A stretch of 64,000 nt of DNA, taken from contig JAPDRN010000041.1 of the NCBI GenBank assembly GCA_030247855.1, positions 62,001-126,000 on the forward strand, written 5' to 3'. This document shows positions 1 to 11,080 of this stretch, in pieces (within the stretch, counting starts at the first letter, position 1; every line of letters starts with the position of its first letter). Below the pieces are notes generated by a model, which was not told the DNA's origin, did no database searches, and saw only the letters and a list, made by a program, of their open reading frames with translations. The translations under genes were made by a program, and so were the position numbers. The stretch comes from Knufia peltigerae (Eukaryota > Ascomycota > Eurotiomycetes > Chaetothyriales > Trichomeriaceae).

Positions 1-950
1 GTCTCTATTCTACGTTACATGGCTTCATCGCTGATAAGCATCAGGAATACTGGACGTTGCATACATCGAGAAGATCAAATTCAATAAAGAAGCATTCAGA
101 AGACTACATCTCGAGTCTGATAAGAAAGACCTCATCCAAGCATTGGTTACTGTACACACAAGTTTAAGCAAGACAGCCGACATCATCGAAGGCAAAGGCA
201 ATGGCTTGATAGTCCTTCTCCATGGTGGGCCAGGTAACTCTCTACCGAAGACGTCAAAGAGAACAGCCCATTAATCTCACGACAGGCACCGGCAAAACCC
301 TCACAGCCGAAGCTGTCGCCGAACTTGCCGAAAAACCTCTCTACCGTGTTACCTGCGGCGACATGGGAACCGACGCCCAGCGTGTGGAGGAATACCTCGA
401 AGAAGTACTCCGCATCGGCACCGTCTGGCAATGTGTGGTGCTCCTCGACGAGGCCGACGTCTTCCTCGAAGAACGCACACACCAAGACGTCAAACGCAAT
501 GCCCTCGTGTCTGCCTTCCTCCGCGCCCTGGAATACTACGAAGGTATCCTGATTCTGACTACCAATCGCATCGGCACTTTTGACGAAGCCTTCAAATCAC
601 GTATCCAACTGCCGGTCCACTATCCGGACCTCGACGAAACAGGTCGAAAGATCATATGGCGGTCGGCCCTCAATGACATCCCGCCGCTGCCACGAGACTT
701 CGACCGACAGAATCTGCTGGATCATATTGACAAGCTCGCGACGCATAGGTTAAATGGGCGACAAATCCGGAGTACTGTGAATACCGCTATGAAGTACGCG
801 CATTTTAAGGAGGAACAGCTAAGTTACCGTCACTTTGAGGTGGTGATTCGTACCGTGATGGAGTTTGATCGCTACACGGTGGAGACGAGGGGTCAGACAG
901 ATTCGGAGTGGGCGGAGGCAGAAGGGTTGAGAAAGAGGCCAGGGTTGTAG
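1..950 (+). CDS. AAA+ ATPase, 3' part (5' end outside window, one frame break)
   Basis: Fungal AAA+ ATPase of the large uncharacterised family with a single C-terminal ATPase module. Exons <1..233 and 286..950; the 52-nt intron lies inside the Walker A motif, and splicing gives HGGPGTGKT. Further motifs in order: Walker B VVLLDEAD, sensor-1 LILTTNR, and FKSRI with a likely arginine finger, followed by the helical lid. Stop at 948-950. Upstream, positions 21-59 read in one frame as GFIADKHQEYWTL, while 62-233 continue in another frame as YIEKIKF onward; there is no room for an intron, so a small indel breaks the frame near 57-62. In family members these two segments are adjacent and collinear. 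The gene may be decayed, or the break may be a sequence error. Substrate unknown. Confidence 0.75.
234..285 (+). other. Intron in AAA+ ATPase gene
   Basis: Starts GTAACT and ends CGACAG. Its removal joins GGGCCAG to GCACCGGC and restores the P-loop; the open frame that runs straight through it does not encode a P-loop. 52 nt. Confidence 0.85.
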
Positions 951-1441
951 GCGGTGGGGTTCCTATATGCTGGTTTGGAAAAGGAGCAAGGGCTGGTGTT
1001 AAGGAGGGATGCTGGCTTCGTAGGAACTTCGGACTAACTTTATGCCGGAGCCTGGGCCAACACTTGGACAATAATGATGCGTTGAAATGAAATGCCTTAT
1101 TTGCATATCCAGGGTCCTTTAAGAAAGAACTTACGTAACTCCACCCAGTCTGTAAAGCCACCTAGTCAAGAAGAATCTTCGAGCTTTACAAGATATCGGC
1201 AGGAGTCTTCTTAACGATGTACTTGCTTGTTCAGTGGTGCAGAAGCCAGAATGACAGCTTGACCTCTCTGTGCGACGATTCTACAACGTCCGTGAGAAGT
1301 CGAAGTAGTGCAAAGATTTGTGTTCTATGCTTGCCGACCCATCCTAGATATCACCTTACCTGGCTCCTCCCGGGATATGTATCAGGAGAATCCCCATATC
1401 CTCAGCTGGGCTTTGTACTGGTGGGATCTGAAACAGATCCG
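951..1441. other. Intergenic, no supported gene
   Basis: Between the ATPase stop and the lower end of the regulator remnant. Short open frames only. I see no motif, repeat or RNA gene. A plus-strand open frame beginning at about 1217 is judged a shadow of the minus-strand remnant. Confidence 0.5.
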
Positions 1442-2985
1442 TTAAGAAAAAGCCTTGTGAATGCCACCGCGGGTAAGGAAGCAGGTACCTTCGGACGGAT
1501 TGATCCTATACGATTTGTCCGTGTTTTTTTCCATGGTCTTCACGGAAGGAAGACGTTGAACGAGACTAGGATGCTCAACCAGTCTGTTGTGCAATTCGAA
1601 AATATCGGCCCGGGAAAGCCTCTAGTCGCGCCAGTCTTTTTCGTCGATGATGAAAGTGGGCTGACACTGCCGATCACCGGTTCGGAACGGTATGTGGTTG
1701 CAGCAGGGCTTCCCGCAACAAGCCTGGCTGTATTTAGCACCAGTCAACCGCATCAAAACTGCCTCCGCCGTTGTAGTTCATGATTTCGATGTCTGCGAGC
1801 TCATGGAACCAGGATAGAAGGACGCCGGTGGCATTGTACGAGCGGGATCACTGACAGCTCCTGCAGGGACTGTCCTGTAGATCGAAGCACTTGTGCGTGG
1901 CGGTTCTGTCGAGGAGCTCAACACTGCCGAGGCTGCCAACAGATGCTGTTTGCGACGTATATCTTCGGGCTTGCTGAGGTCCTTGGATACCGTGTAGTGC
2001 AGAGGAGCCCTTTTTCTGAGAGTCTGCTTTGAATCAGCACGTAGTGGGCGTTTGTTCGTCCCGCGGATGATGGTTTTCATTTCTTCTTGCTGTGCTAGAA
2101 AGTTTAGAGGAGGGTGTGGAGGAAGGACTTCGTCAAATTTCATAGTTGGCACATGGTCAAAGTCTACTGTTTCCGCATGTTCAAGTAGGCTTGCCCAATC
2201 GGGACTGTCAGGATTGATGTTCGCCGAGCCGTCTTGTTCTCTGGAGTGGCATTCTATATGTCATCAGCATTAACATACATGCTATGTGTCTGAGTAGTAC
2301 TGGCCGATCTGTTGACGGATACATCGTCCGCAAGGTATATCCAAATCACAGTCGATGTTTGCACGATAACATGCAACGCAGGCGCGACTGAGCCTGTTGG
2401 GGATATTAAAGCCTAGAGAGCGTGCAAGACCAGAGTCAATACTGTTCATGAAACCCGTTCCGCTGGAAATGATCTTTTAGCTTCGACGATGCTTGAGACG
2501 GTTGTCAGGCTTACTTACTGTGCTACCTCCTGGTGACGTAGCTTTGACGCTGAGGCCGAGCCATCACTTCCTGACGTGGATTCCGGTGACAAGACCTCTA
2601 CGAATATAGGACTCGGAGGCATTCCAGGCGGAGCCACCGTTTGAGATGCATAGTCATTGAGAGCCTCTTTCGTTGGCCTTGAGATTGTCGCAGTGATGGC
2701 GCCATCAGTCCGGCGCAATCTTGCCTTCGATGTTCTGTTGTTGCCTGGCTTATCTGTGAGACGACTTCGGTTGGATGGGACGGCAGAGGAAAACACAGAA
2801 CTCTTTTCAGAGCCAAGTTTGACCGCTCGCTTTGCGGTTGCTACTTTCTTGATCTTGGTATTCGCGCGGTCTCGCAGCGCCCAAGAGGCGAGTCTCATGG
2901 CTCTGTCTGCAACAGGATGCCTGATGTTGTCCATCCTCGGACACTCCGAGTGGACGATGCTGTGTTTGCAAGACCGTCGCCGCAC
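1442..2985 (-). pseudogene. Zn(II)2Cys6 transcription factor remnant
   Basis: Exon 1 (2985 down to 2519) joins through a GTAAGT...CAG intron (2518-2463) to exon 2, which encodes a zinc cluster CVACYRANID-C-DLDIP-C-GR-C. Five of the six cysteines are present. The place of the sixth is TAC (Tyr), one transition from TGC, and the frame meets TAG at 2284-2282. A 60-nt intron GTACTA...CTCCAG (2300-2241) could rejoin the downstream frame, which contains LPPHPPLNFLAQQ, but would leave no sixth Cys. Further down, a coding-like segment SYNATGVLLSWFHEL / SFDAVDW (about 1845-1740) sits in another frame, and DEKDWRD, an in-frame TAG, then RLSRADIFELHNRL (about 1630-1560) in a third. Repeated frame breaks and stops argue for decay. 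The start Met is uncertain. The layout resembles RDS2/AcuK-like regulators, by inference only. Confidence 0.6.
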
Positions 2986-4049
2986 TTTGCCGCTGAAAGC
3001 TGGCCCGCTGTTGTTCAGTATCTAATGTCTAGGGTCAATATTGGAGCAAGAGGGACATCCAATAATCAACACTTCAGCCGGAGAGGGGGCAGCGGACAGG
3101 CAGCAGGCTCCCACATGGAGCTAAAGTCTTTTTGCACTTAGCGCGCTCAGCACAACTTCGAGCTGAGGGTTGATTTTGACAGTTGCTACAACACTACCTC
3201 GTAGAATTCCATACAGGGACTTGGTTCGTTCAGGTTTTGACGTATCTTGCAAAATCACCTCTCCACACTACCTGCCAATGACACCTATACTAGACTGCGA
3301 GGTGCGCTCCTTGGGAGACCGAGGCCTCGGCGATCATCGAGTTGTGTTCAGCCATTCGGATTTGCCTGGATCAAAGGACTCTCGAGTCACAAGGAGGCTC
3401 AGGGACGGAGAATTACCCCACGCTACGACCACTTCGAGCAGGAGCGAAGATGGTCGGCTAGCCTATCATGGCGTGTAAAGTATCAACCATTCTAAAGAAA
3501 TAGCTTTCTTCTATATTCGCCCTCATTCCCAGAACATGCGTAAATGGGAAAGCTTGGCAGGTTGTGATACGAACTGGTTCTGTCCTAATCCCTGAAAATG
3601 GGCAGGCAAAGGAAGTTATCATTGCCACGTACGCGGAGAGAGCAGCATAAACCGGCGGGGTGGCGGGCTATACGGGAAGATTAGAGATGGAAGCAGATGG
3701 GAACCCAGCATCCCAAAAGGGGACCCATTGTCTAAGTCGACCAAAGTGTTGTTTTGAATGAAGATGAACATTAAAAGCTTGGGCGGGCTTCGGGAGCCAT
3801 CAGGGAGCAAAAAGTGAGCCGCGGGCGTGCGGCTTTGTCACGAAAGCGATAAAGTACTCAAGTACCCTCGTACTCGTGATCGATCCATACTGGGGATCCC
3901 CACAAACGGAGCGAATGCACGATGATGTGTACCGACTGTTGTCGATCAATAATGCAACTTGAACATCCGCTCACAACTCCTCGAATGTTGCTTCGCATCC
4001 GACAACGTGTGTACCGTGATGTCTCTCTATCTCGTCAACGGTGTTCAAC
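2986..4049. other. Intergenic region upstream of invertase
   Basis: No gene recognised. The last 200 bases form the invertase promoter and hold the CreA-type site pair annotated separately. Short open frames of 60-100 codons show no motif. Confidence 0.5.
3890..3903. promoter_or_regulatory. Inverted pair of CreA-type sites
   Basis: CTGGGGATCCCCAC reads CTGGGG on the plus strand and GTGGGG on the minus strand. Both fit SYGGRG, the consensus of the carbon-catabolite repressor CreA/Cre1. The pair lies about 147 bp before the invertase ATG, where glucose repression of a sucrose-hydrolysing enzyme is expected. Binding itself is inferred. Confidence 0.5.
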
Positions 4050-6110
4050 ATGATGTTGATTCTACCAGTCATTGGTTTTGCAGCCATGATGGCTCATGGC
4101 CAGACATTGACATTGACATCAAGTATGATTGAAGGGATGAGCAACAACAGTCTATTCGATCGATGGCGCCCTTACTCACATTTCTCCGCCCCTGCCGGAT
4201 GGATGAATGACCCATGTGGACCACTCTATGACCCCGTCGGCGACCTCTACCATCTGCACTACCAGTGGCACGTCAACCATGTGGAATGGGGCAACATCTC
4301 TTGGGGTCATGCCACGTCGGAAGATCTAGTGACATGGATTGATGTCGACCACTTCTCTGGCGATCAATCCCAAGCAGCAGCCCAAGCCTGGTCAGGAGGT
4401 CGAGCACAATCACTAGGACCGACCAATCTGACCAGCTCCCACCATGGTTCCAGCGAGTACAACCACCTCGGAATCTTCACGGGCACTGCACAACCCGTCA
4501 ACTTGACCGGAGAAGTCGACGACGGCACACTACTCGCCTTTTACACCTCCGTCTCTCGCCTTCCCACGAGTTGGGACGCACCGTACCTCAAGGGAACCGA
4601 GAGTCAGAGTTTGGCATACTCTACGGACGGCGGTCTCAGCTGGACCCAATACGATGGCAATCCAGTGATATCGCAGCCACCAGAGGGTTGGAACGTTACC
4701 GGGTTCCGAGATCCTTTCTTTCATGAGTCGCCGGAGTTGGATCGCATGCTCAACTACTCCGAGCCGCATTACTATTCTGTCTTTGGTTCCGGGATAGGCG
4801 ACGTTGGGCCCCGAGCACCTCTGTACACCGCACTAGCGTCGAACCTGACCGATTGGACTTTCCTGGGAGCATTGTGGGAACCCAATGGCAACACTTCCCT
4901 CGGTCGGCCGTACGAGGTGGGTAATTGGGGATGGAATTTTGAAGTTCCCAATTTCTTCGATCTTGATGGCCACTGGTTCTTCAGTTCTGGAGTACAAGGA
5001 GGCGATAGAAGTTATCATGAACAGACTTGGTCGGTTTGGAATGAAGGGGTTGTCAGTGCCAGACCGAATGGATCCATTGCATTCGAACCGGTATCGATGG
5101 GTGCGGTGGATTGGGGTAATCTCTACGCTGTGAGTCTCAATGATGAGGGAAAAGTGCCATGATCTCTCTGTATGTGTGCTGTTCTGATACTGGAGTCTCT
5201 CAAGGTAACATCATTCAACGACACCAAACGTGACCGTCGCATTCAGATAGGTTGGTCACCAGAAGACATGAACAACTTTGGGATCGTTCAACAGGGGTAT
5301 CAAGGGGCCTTGTCAATCCCTCGAGAACTGTTTGTTTTGTACACGCCCAACGTCAAACCACCTTCGCCCATGAGAAACAGTAGTTCGGTGTACACGTCAA
5401 ACCCCAACGGCACTTGCACGGCACGCACACTGGGTATCCGACCTGCCCGGGATGTCGTCGCCGGTCTCCGCGAAGGTTCTCACGCCACAAACCATACCGT
5501 AGGCGGCGACAACGACAACAACACAATAAAAGGCAACGGTGCCGGCTCCGGGTCTATGATGCTTTTGAACAAGTTGAATTCATCTTCGTATGAAATTTCG
5601 TTCACAGTCGCCAGCACGACCGGTAGAGCGGGTTTGACAATCTTTGCGTCTCCCGATTTCCTCGAGTACACTTCGATATACCATGACCCCACGACGTCGA
5701 CGATTGCATGCGACAGGAAGAAATCTTCGACCATCCCAGAATTTCTCAACACGACGTACCTAGGGTTTTTCGAACCATACAACGTCCTCACTCACGACGA
5801 AACCGGATCCGGTTCCGGCGTCGCCGTTCCTGAAACCATCACATTCGATGTGTTCGTGGACGGATCACTGGTCGAAATCTTTGTCAATGATCGTTTCGCT
5901 CTGACGACCAGGGTCTATCCTAGCAGACTGGACAGTACGGGGGTGGGCCTGTTTGCCTCCAAGGGAGTCGAAGTGACTTACTCTGGACCACTTCAGGTTT
6001 GGGACGGGTTGAAAGATGTGTGGCCCAGTAGACCACGAAACTCGAGTTCGTTGTTGGTCTGGGATACGGATGCAGAAACAAACAATGGGACATGGTGGAC
6101 GGGACTTTGA
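4050..6110 (+). CDS. Secreted invertase / beta-fructofuranosidase, GH32
   Basis: Hydrolyses sucrose or fructans outside the cell. Exons 4050..5129 and 5205..6110, 661 residues. The intron (GTGAGT...CTCAAG, 75 nt) joins NLYA to VTSFNDTKRD; without it the frame stops at 5162. The GTG at 4041 is in frame, but ATG 4050 begins a typical signal peptide (MMLILPVIGFAAMMAHG). GH32 signatures: WMNDPCG with nucleophile Asp54, GFRDPFF with transition-state Asp221, and FEVPN with acid/base Glu298; EVP stands where ECP is more usual. The N-terminal five-bladed propeller is followed by the C-terminal beta-sandwich (about 400-661). Many N-x-S/T sites fit secretion. Exact substrate (sucrose, inulin or levan) cannot be told. 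Probably glucose-repressed (CreA pair at 3890). Confidence 0.93.
5130..5204 (+). other. Intron of invertase gene
   Basis: Begins GTGAGT and ends CTCAAG; phase 0 junction GCT|GTA. Needed to keep the GH32 frame. Confidence 0.85.
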
Positions 6111-7070
6111 TGAACCTGAGAAACAGAGGTCCACGGTCTCAATACATGGTGTAAATCACGACGAGTACTTGCGACAATGGCCGAGGAATGTACAAAAGCA
6201 TGCGTATTTGAATATTTCTATTCTTTGGTTGATGGTGAGGGCGATGACCCAACGTTAGGTGAAACATCACTCCCAAGGTACCAACTATTCTCTACTTCAA
6301 TGCTTTTCCATAGTACTTCCTACAGTGGCCTTCTTGCATCAACGAGGTCTCCAATCGTTGTTTCGCCATGAGTGTCCTCTGTGATACTTCTGCAAAACAA
6401 CGGAGATGACTGGACATCGGCCTCGCAGTTTTACTCTGTATGTCATACTGCTCTCAACGTCGACGTTAACTCCGTTTGGATTGACCTCGGACAGAGCCAG
6501 AACCTATCGTCGACAGCGGATACCAAAGTCCGTGTGATCCGTAAATTGTCTCCGTTCGAGCCACTCCTTAATCCCGTATCCACAGCGAGAAAAAGGAGAA
6601 AAATCTCTCGTGTTACGAAGTATGTGAACAGCAAACAGCACAGCGCCCGGTGCTGCGACAAATTGAATTCCGGATCTCTCAAGTGTGGTGTGCCCGTACA
6701 GTAGTTACTGAGGGTACTATCGTCAAGGAGAAGCTCCCCGTCCCCAAAACTCGGGTCCGTTCACAGAGTACGAATGAAAATAGATATTCGTCGTACTCCT
6801 AATGGCCTTGGTATATTTGCTGGTCAGCACTGACTGTTCAATAGTGGATTGGTAAAAAGCAGGTCTTTTTCGATCTCGATTTTGAATCTACTCCCATTCC
6901 GAATCGCCCAAAAACAGTCCGAATATGTTGCGTACGAGTGATAAGTGTTTCCGTGCTCAATCAGGGACACCTTGATCATACATATACTGAGTGGGGTACT
7001 TCGTTAGTCCCGTGTGTTCTATTCGCATTCGTTATTCGACAGCGTAACCGAGTCGCAGGCTGTTTGTTTT
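6111..7070. other. Intergenic between convergent invertase and MFS genes
   Basis: 3' regions of two converging genes. No RNA gene or repeat seen; open frames here carry no recognisable motif. Confidence 0.5.
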
Positions 7071-8756
7071 TCACCGGTCCTTTTCCGGTGTCGCGTCACT
7101 ATCAGTCTTTTCATTTTTCGGCTTCTCATCACCAGGACCAAGTTCATGCGGACTCTCATGTCCAATCGAGGAAGCACCACTGCTACTCTCAATGCTGACA
7201 GAAGAACTCGAATTCGAATTTCCTCGTACGACATCAACGTCACTCTGCTTTTCCTCGTCGTCCCGCTTCGGCAACGGAGTCGGGGCGAATTTGCTCCTCT
7301 CCCGGATTTGCCTCCCGTACTTGTAAAACACAAACGGGATGGGTGCCAGGAGACAGGCGACGCCTCCGATCAAGGACGCTCCGGGGCCCACGTCGAGGGC
7401 GTCGAACATGTACTGCGTGAACAGCGGCGCCGCGGCCCCGCACGCGGACCGACAGATGGTGTTGGCCGCCATGGCGCTCGCGGTGTACATGAGGTAGGTG
7501 TCGGTGAGGTAGTTGAGGTAGGAGACAAAGATCAGCATGATGGAAGCGGACAGGAAGGTCCCGGCCAGGGTGGGCACGATCCAATGGATGCTGTTGTACT
7601 GGCCGGTCCAACCGAACCAAAACATGGTGACGGCGAACCCAATGCCGCCGATCATGGCGACGGGGAGACGGTCTTCGGGGGTGCGAGGCACGCCGGCGAG
7701 CATCTTCTTCTTGTCGCGGGATGAGATGTAGAAGATGACGCAACCGCCGATGCTGGATCCGATGGCCGTGCCGATGAGTGGAAGTTCACCAACTCCCGAG
7801 TTCCAGCCTCGTTTTTGTTGGAAGACGATGGGGTAGATGGTGAAGAGCATGTACAGCAAGACATAGACGATGGAGAGGTAGATTGCCACCAGGAACGAGA
7901 TTGGATCAAACAAAATCTTCCAGGGTCGGATGAGGGCGATCTTGAAAATGGCCTTCAGTTCTCTGGTGTCGGCTTCCGCAGGTGCCTTGAGCTCGGCGTG
8001 TTCCGGGTTACCAGTCGCTCGAATTCTTCGAGCTTTGTTGATCAACACCACCGACGGTAGTGTCTCGGGGATGGTGAACATGAGAACCTCAGTGAACCAA
8101 CCGAGCCACAACAAAACATAAAAATTCCACCTCCAATCTTCCTTGAGCTCGAGGAACCCGCTGACCACGGGACCCAGAGCCGGACCGACAAAGGTCATCA
8201 TGGAGAAGACGGCCATGGCGTTGCCTCGTTCGATAGGTCCCCAGATGTCGGCCAAGACTCCGGGGGCATTCGTCAACGGCGCGCTCGCGAACGTCCCCGT
8301 GAGGAGACGGCCGACGAGGAGGGATCCAAAGTTTGGTGCGAATGCGCAGAGGAAGTTGAAGGCGTTGTAGGCGGTGAAGGTCGTCAAGAACACCCATCGT
8401 CGACCGTAGAATTCAGAGAGGGGCGCGAAGATCAGTGGCCCTGCACAGTACCCGAGGAGGAACAAGGTGATGACGAGGCCAGAGGCTTCCACCGAGACAT
8501 GAAAGTGCGCCGCGATGCCTCGAAGACAACCCGACGGACTCGACGAGGCGAAGGTGGCGTTGACCACGAGCATGATGGCCACCACGGTACAGTACCATCG
8601 TCGTGGGGTCGACCATTGTTTGGGGTTCTCGACATCCTCCGGGGCGAAATCGACATGGCCGTTTTCGTTGAGATGCGGCCTGGCTGAAGGGTCGATTTTC
8701 CCGGATCGATATGGTTTGGCCACTGGCCGCGATAGAATTCGTTCTATCGCGTCCAT
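7071..8756 (-). CDS. MFS transporter, DHA1-type drug/polyamine exporter
   Basis: Single-exon membrane protein of 561 residues from ATG 8756; a TTG seven codons upstream is not used as start. A hydrophilic N-terminus of about 60 residues is followed by two groups of six membrane helices. The loop between helices 2 and 3 carries the MFS motif-A-like APLSEFYGRR, and helix 5 has the PALGPVVSG motif C typical of proton antiporters. A central cytoplasmic loop rich in charged residues (about 245-290) separates the halves. The C-terminal tail is polar, acidic and Ser-rich. Family membership (DHA1 exporters of drugs, polyamines or toxic metabolites in the plasma membrane) follows from these motifs; the substrate is unknown. 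No cluster partner makes a metabolite nearby. Confidence 0.88.
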   Translation of the reverse strand: MDAIERILSRPVAKPYRSGKIDPSARPHLNENGHVDFAPEDVENPKQWSTPRRWYCTVVAIMLVVNATFASSSPSGCLRGIAAHFHVSVEASGLVITLFLLGYCAGPLIFAPLSEFYGRRWVFLTTFTAYNAFNFLCAFAPNFGSLLVGRLLTGTFASAPLTNAPGVLADIWGPIERGNAMAVFSMMTFVGPALGPVVSGFLELKEDWRWNFYVLLWLGWFTEVLMFTIPETLPSVVLINKARRIRATGNPEHAELKAPAEADTRELKAIFKIALIRPWKILFDPISFLVAIYLSIVYVLLYMLFTIYPIVFQQKRGWNSGVGELPLIGTAIGSSIGGCVIFYISSRDKKKMLAGVPRTPEDRLPVAMIGGIGFAVTMFWFGWTGQYNSIHWIVPTLAGTFLSASIMLIFVSYLNYLTDTYLMYTASAMAANTICRSACGAAAPLFTQYMFDALDVGPGASLIGGVACLLAPIPFVFYKYGRQIRERSKFAPTPLPKRDDEEKQSDVDVVRGNSNSSSSVSIESSSGASSIGHESPHELGPGDEKPKNEKTDSDATPEKDR

Positions 8757-10069
8757 TGTGAGGTGTCTCGAGGACAAGAGAAAGTCGATTTCTCTACTAG
8801 AAGAGGAAAAAGGAAAGAAAGTGACCGCAAAACACCATCGAAAAACAACAACAGCAACTCCTATCGTGACGTATATATTCGAGAAATGAAAAAAAAGGGC
8901 AACGACATACGTATTGGTCCACCAGGGACTTTTTAGTAATAATACGCCCCTCCTCCCTCCTGGATACCCTGGGCGATCATGTCCAGGTAGTTTCGGCTAT
9001 CCGGCACCGGTCTCTGTTCATCACTATGTCCGTGTTAAAGCCAAAAAAGCTTGCCATGCCATGTTCCTGGGAATCATAACACCGAGGCCCATATTATCTA
9101 TTAGTTGAGGGAGAGACTGAAAGGGATCTTCATCTTCATGCACGTGGAATACGCGGTCGAGGCTGAGCATCTTTGTCCTCATGGCTCTTTACATGTGTCT
9201 GATATCTTTGCGTACATTGGTCTTTTGTTTTGGTGGTTTGCCGAAGTCTGAAGTATCGTAAAGGGATGGAATCCTTTGCTATCCCTTACGTCTACTCCGG
9301 ACATTGGTGCCCGAATCCCAAATGCTTGTGCTAGTTGGTGGAGATGGGATGTGCTTCGCAATGGCCCCTACGAAGTAACCTCGTATGATACCCCTAGCCA
9401 TTATGAGTGTCCATTTTGCGACTGGCGTACCCTGTACTTCGGTATTGTACAAGAAAGTCGGACCTCGCGCTTGAATTATCGCCGTCTGCGATGTGAAATC
9501 AAAAAAGAAAAAGACAATTGCGTACACCTGGTTACTGTCTCCTGTTTCGCCGACCGCGCCTTTCAAAGTCGTCAATCTGCTAGTGACAAACTTTACCAAA
9601 GCACACAATTATGCAGGGCTTTGTACTGTGCCTTCATGCAATAGTCGAGTCAGATGGTCGTATGGAGTCTGGTGTGTCTCAAGGGTGTGCTCCAATTGAA
9701 GCCACTATATCCGCGCGTATCCGAGATGCTTAATAATGAGTTGTTGGGTTCCTCGCCGGTCAGGTACTCTAAATGGCGAACCAGTCCTAAACGGAGGAGG
9801 TGAGTATTGAGGAACTGCTCTCAGATACTCAAATCTGCCTGGTGATAACACCGACTTTCGAAGGTCCCAGACAAGGACCGGTACTCCTTGTGTACCTGGG
9901 TATCTTGTAGATCGGCCAGATACTCCTTACTCGGTCAATGGGTCCAGGATCTCAGCCCTAAGTTTAGTAGACATAGCCCGGCAAATCTCCCTCCCAGCTT
10001 AGCGATGATGTTGTGGAATTCGTGCTTGTCATCCCTCATTAATGTCCCTTGCACAACGCCTCGTCGAAT
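8757..10069. other. Intergenic, MFS promoter side and upstream of reductase
   Basis: 1.3 kb without a supported gene. Holds a TATA-like run about 116 bp upstream of the MFS start. Two overlapping open frames around 9276-9644 on opposite strands have no recognisable motif and I do not call them. Confidence 0.45.
8872..8878 (-). promoter_or_regulatory. TATA-like element of MFS gene
   Basis: TATATAT about 116-122 bp upstream of ATG 8756 in an A/T-rich setting. Position fits a core promoter; sequence alone is weak evidence. Confidence 0.3.
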
Positions 10070-11080
10070 ATGAGGGCACACGTGGGCAGTCCTGTTAATA
10101 TCCTACTCTTCGGAGCTGGTAGCGTAGGCGCAGTCCATCTGTATCAGTTTCAACGTGCCGGATGTCGAGTGACAGCTGTATGTCGCTCGAATTATGATGC
10201 GGTCAACCGCGATGGCTTCACTCTTATCAGCAAGAGATTCGGTAATGTCAAGTTTCGTCCCGAACATGTCGTTCGAAAGGCCGAAGACTGCCCCAAGGAT
10301 GTCTCGTACGACTACATCTTCGTCGCCAGCAAATCTTTCCCGGGCACCAAACCTCTGCTGTCTGACATGATCCGCCCGGCGATGCGGCCACATACCGCCA
10401 TTGTGCTGGCCCAGAATGGGATCGCGATCGAAGATGAAGTTGCACAAGTGTATCCGAACAACCCTCTGCTGAGTTGTGCCGTGTACATGCCAGCGACCCA
10501 AACCGATCAGGGCGTCATCCAATATCCGGAGATGCTGAACCTCCTTGAGATCGGGACCTTTCCTGCCAATGCTCCGCCATCTCACAAGGAGGCCGCCACG
10601 AGGCTGGCAGACCTGGTGGTCGCTGGTGGTGGACAAGCTGAAGTCCACGATGATATACAGATTGCTCGGTGGTCCAAGTTGTTGTTGAACGGTGCCTGGA
10701 ATCCGATTTGCGCCCTTTCAATGTGCACCGATGGGGATTTCCTGGGAACGTCTCCTCAAGCATATGACCTGGTTTGGTCTGTGATGCTGGAAATCATCGC
10801 GCTGGCTAAGAAGATCGGCATTCCAGGTATTGATGAAAAGGTTGCCGAACAGAAATTGTCCATTGCGAAGCGACGGTCCGAGACTGGCCAAGGCAGAGCC
10901 ATCAGTATGCTCCAAGACATTCAACAGGGCCGTCTGTTTGAAATTGAAGCCATTGTTGGCAACACGGTGCGGCTGGGGAAAAAGCATGGTGTTCAGATGC
11001 CCTTGATGGAGGCATTGTACGCCCTGGGAAAAGCACGTTTCGATGCCATGGTTCGAGAACAAAAGGCACGTAGAGGATGA
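10070..11080 (+). CDS. Ketopantoate reductase-like (ApbA/PanE) oxidoreductase
   Basis: 336 residues, single exon, ATG at 10070 (an in-frame TTG lies seven codons before). N-terminal Rossmann fold begins ILLFGAGSVGAVHL with the G-x-G-x-x-G NADP-binding turn at 15-20. The middle has ASKSFPGTKPLL and the substrate-site region VLAQNGIAIEDEVAQ. The C-terminal helical domain includes ARWSKLLLNGAWNPICAL, where the Lys-Asn pair used by the family occurs. 2-Dehydropantoate 2-reductase makes pantoate for coenzyme A, but fungi carry several paralogues with unknown 2-oxo-acid or lactone substrates, so I keep the name at family level. Neighbour genes are the MFS exporter and a GMC oxidoreductase; a joint role is possible but unproven. 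Confidence 0.85.
   Translation: MRAHVGSPVNILLFGAGSVGAVHLYQFQRAGCRVTAVCRSNYDAVNRDGFTLISKRFGNVKFRPEHVVRKAEDCPKDVSYDYIFVASKSFPGTKPLLSDMIRPAMRPHTAIVLAQNGIAIEDEVAQVYPNNPLLSCAVYMPATQTDQGVIQYPEMLNLLEIGTFPANAPPSHKEAATRLADLVVAGGGQAEVHDDIQIARWSKLLLNGAWNPICALSMCTDGDFLGTSPQAYDLVWSVMLEIIALAKKIGIPGIDEKVAEQKLSIAKRRSETGQGRAISMLQDIQQGRLFEIEAIVGNTVRLGKKHGVQMPLMEALYALGKARFDAMVREQKARRG

Noticed and set aside
1217..1783. 188-codon plus-strand open frame
   Set aside because: Overlaps the minus-strand regulator remnant, whose antisense frames contain coding-like peptides (DEKDWRD, RLSRADIFELHNRL). No motif in the plus-strand product.
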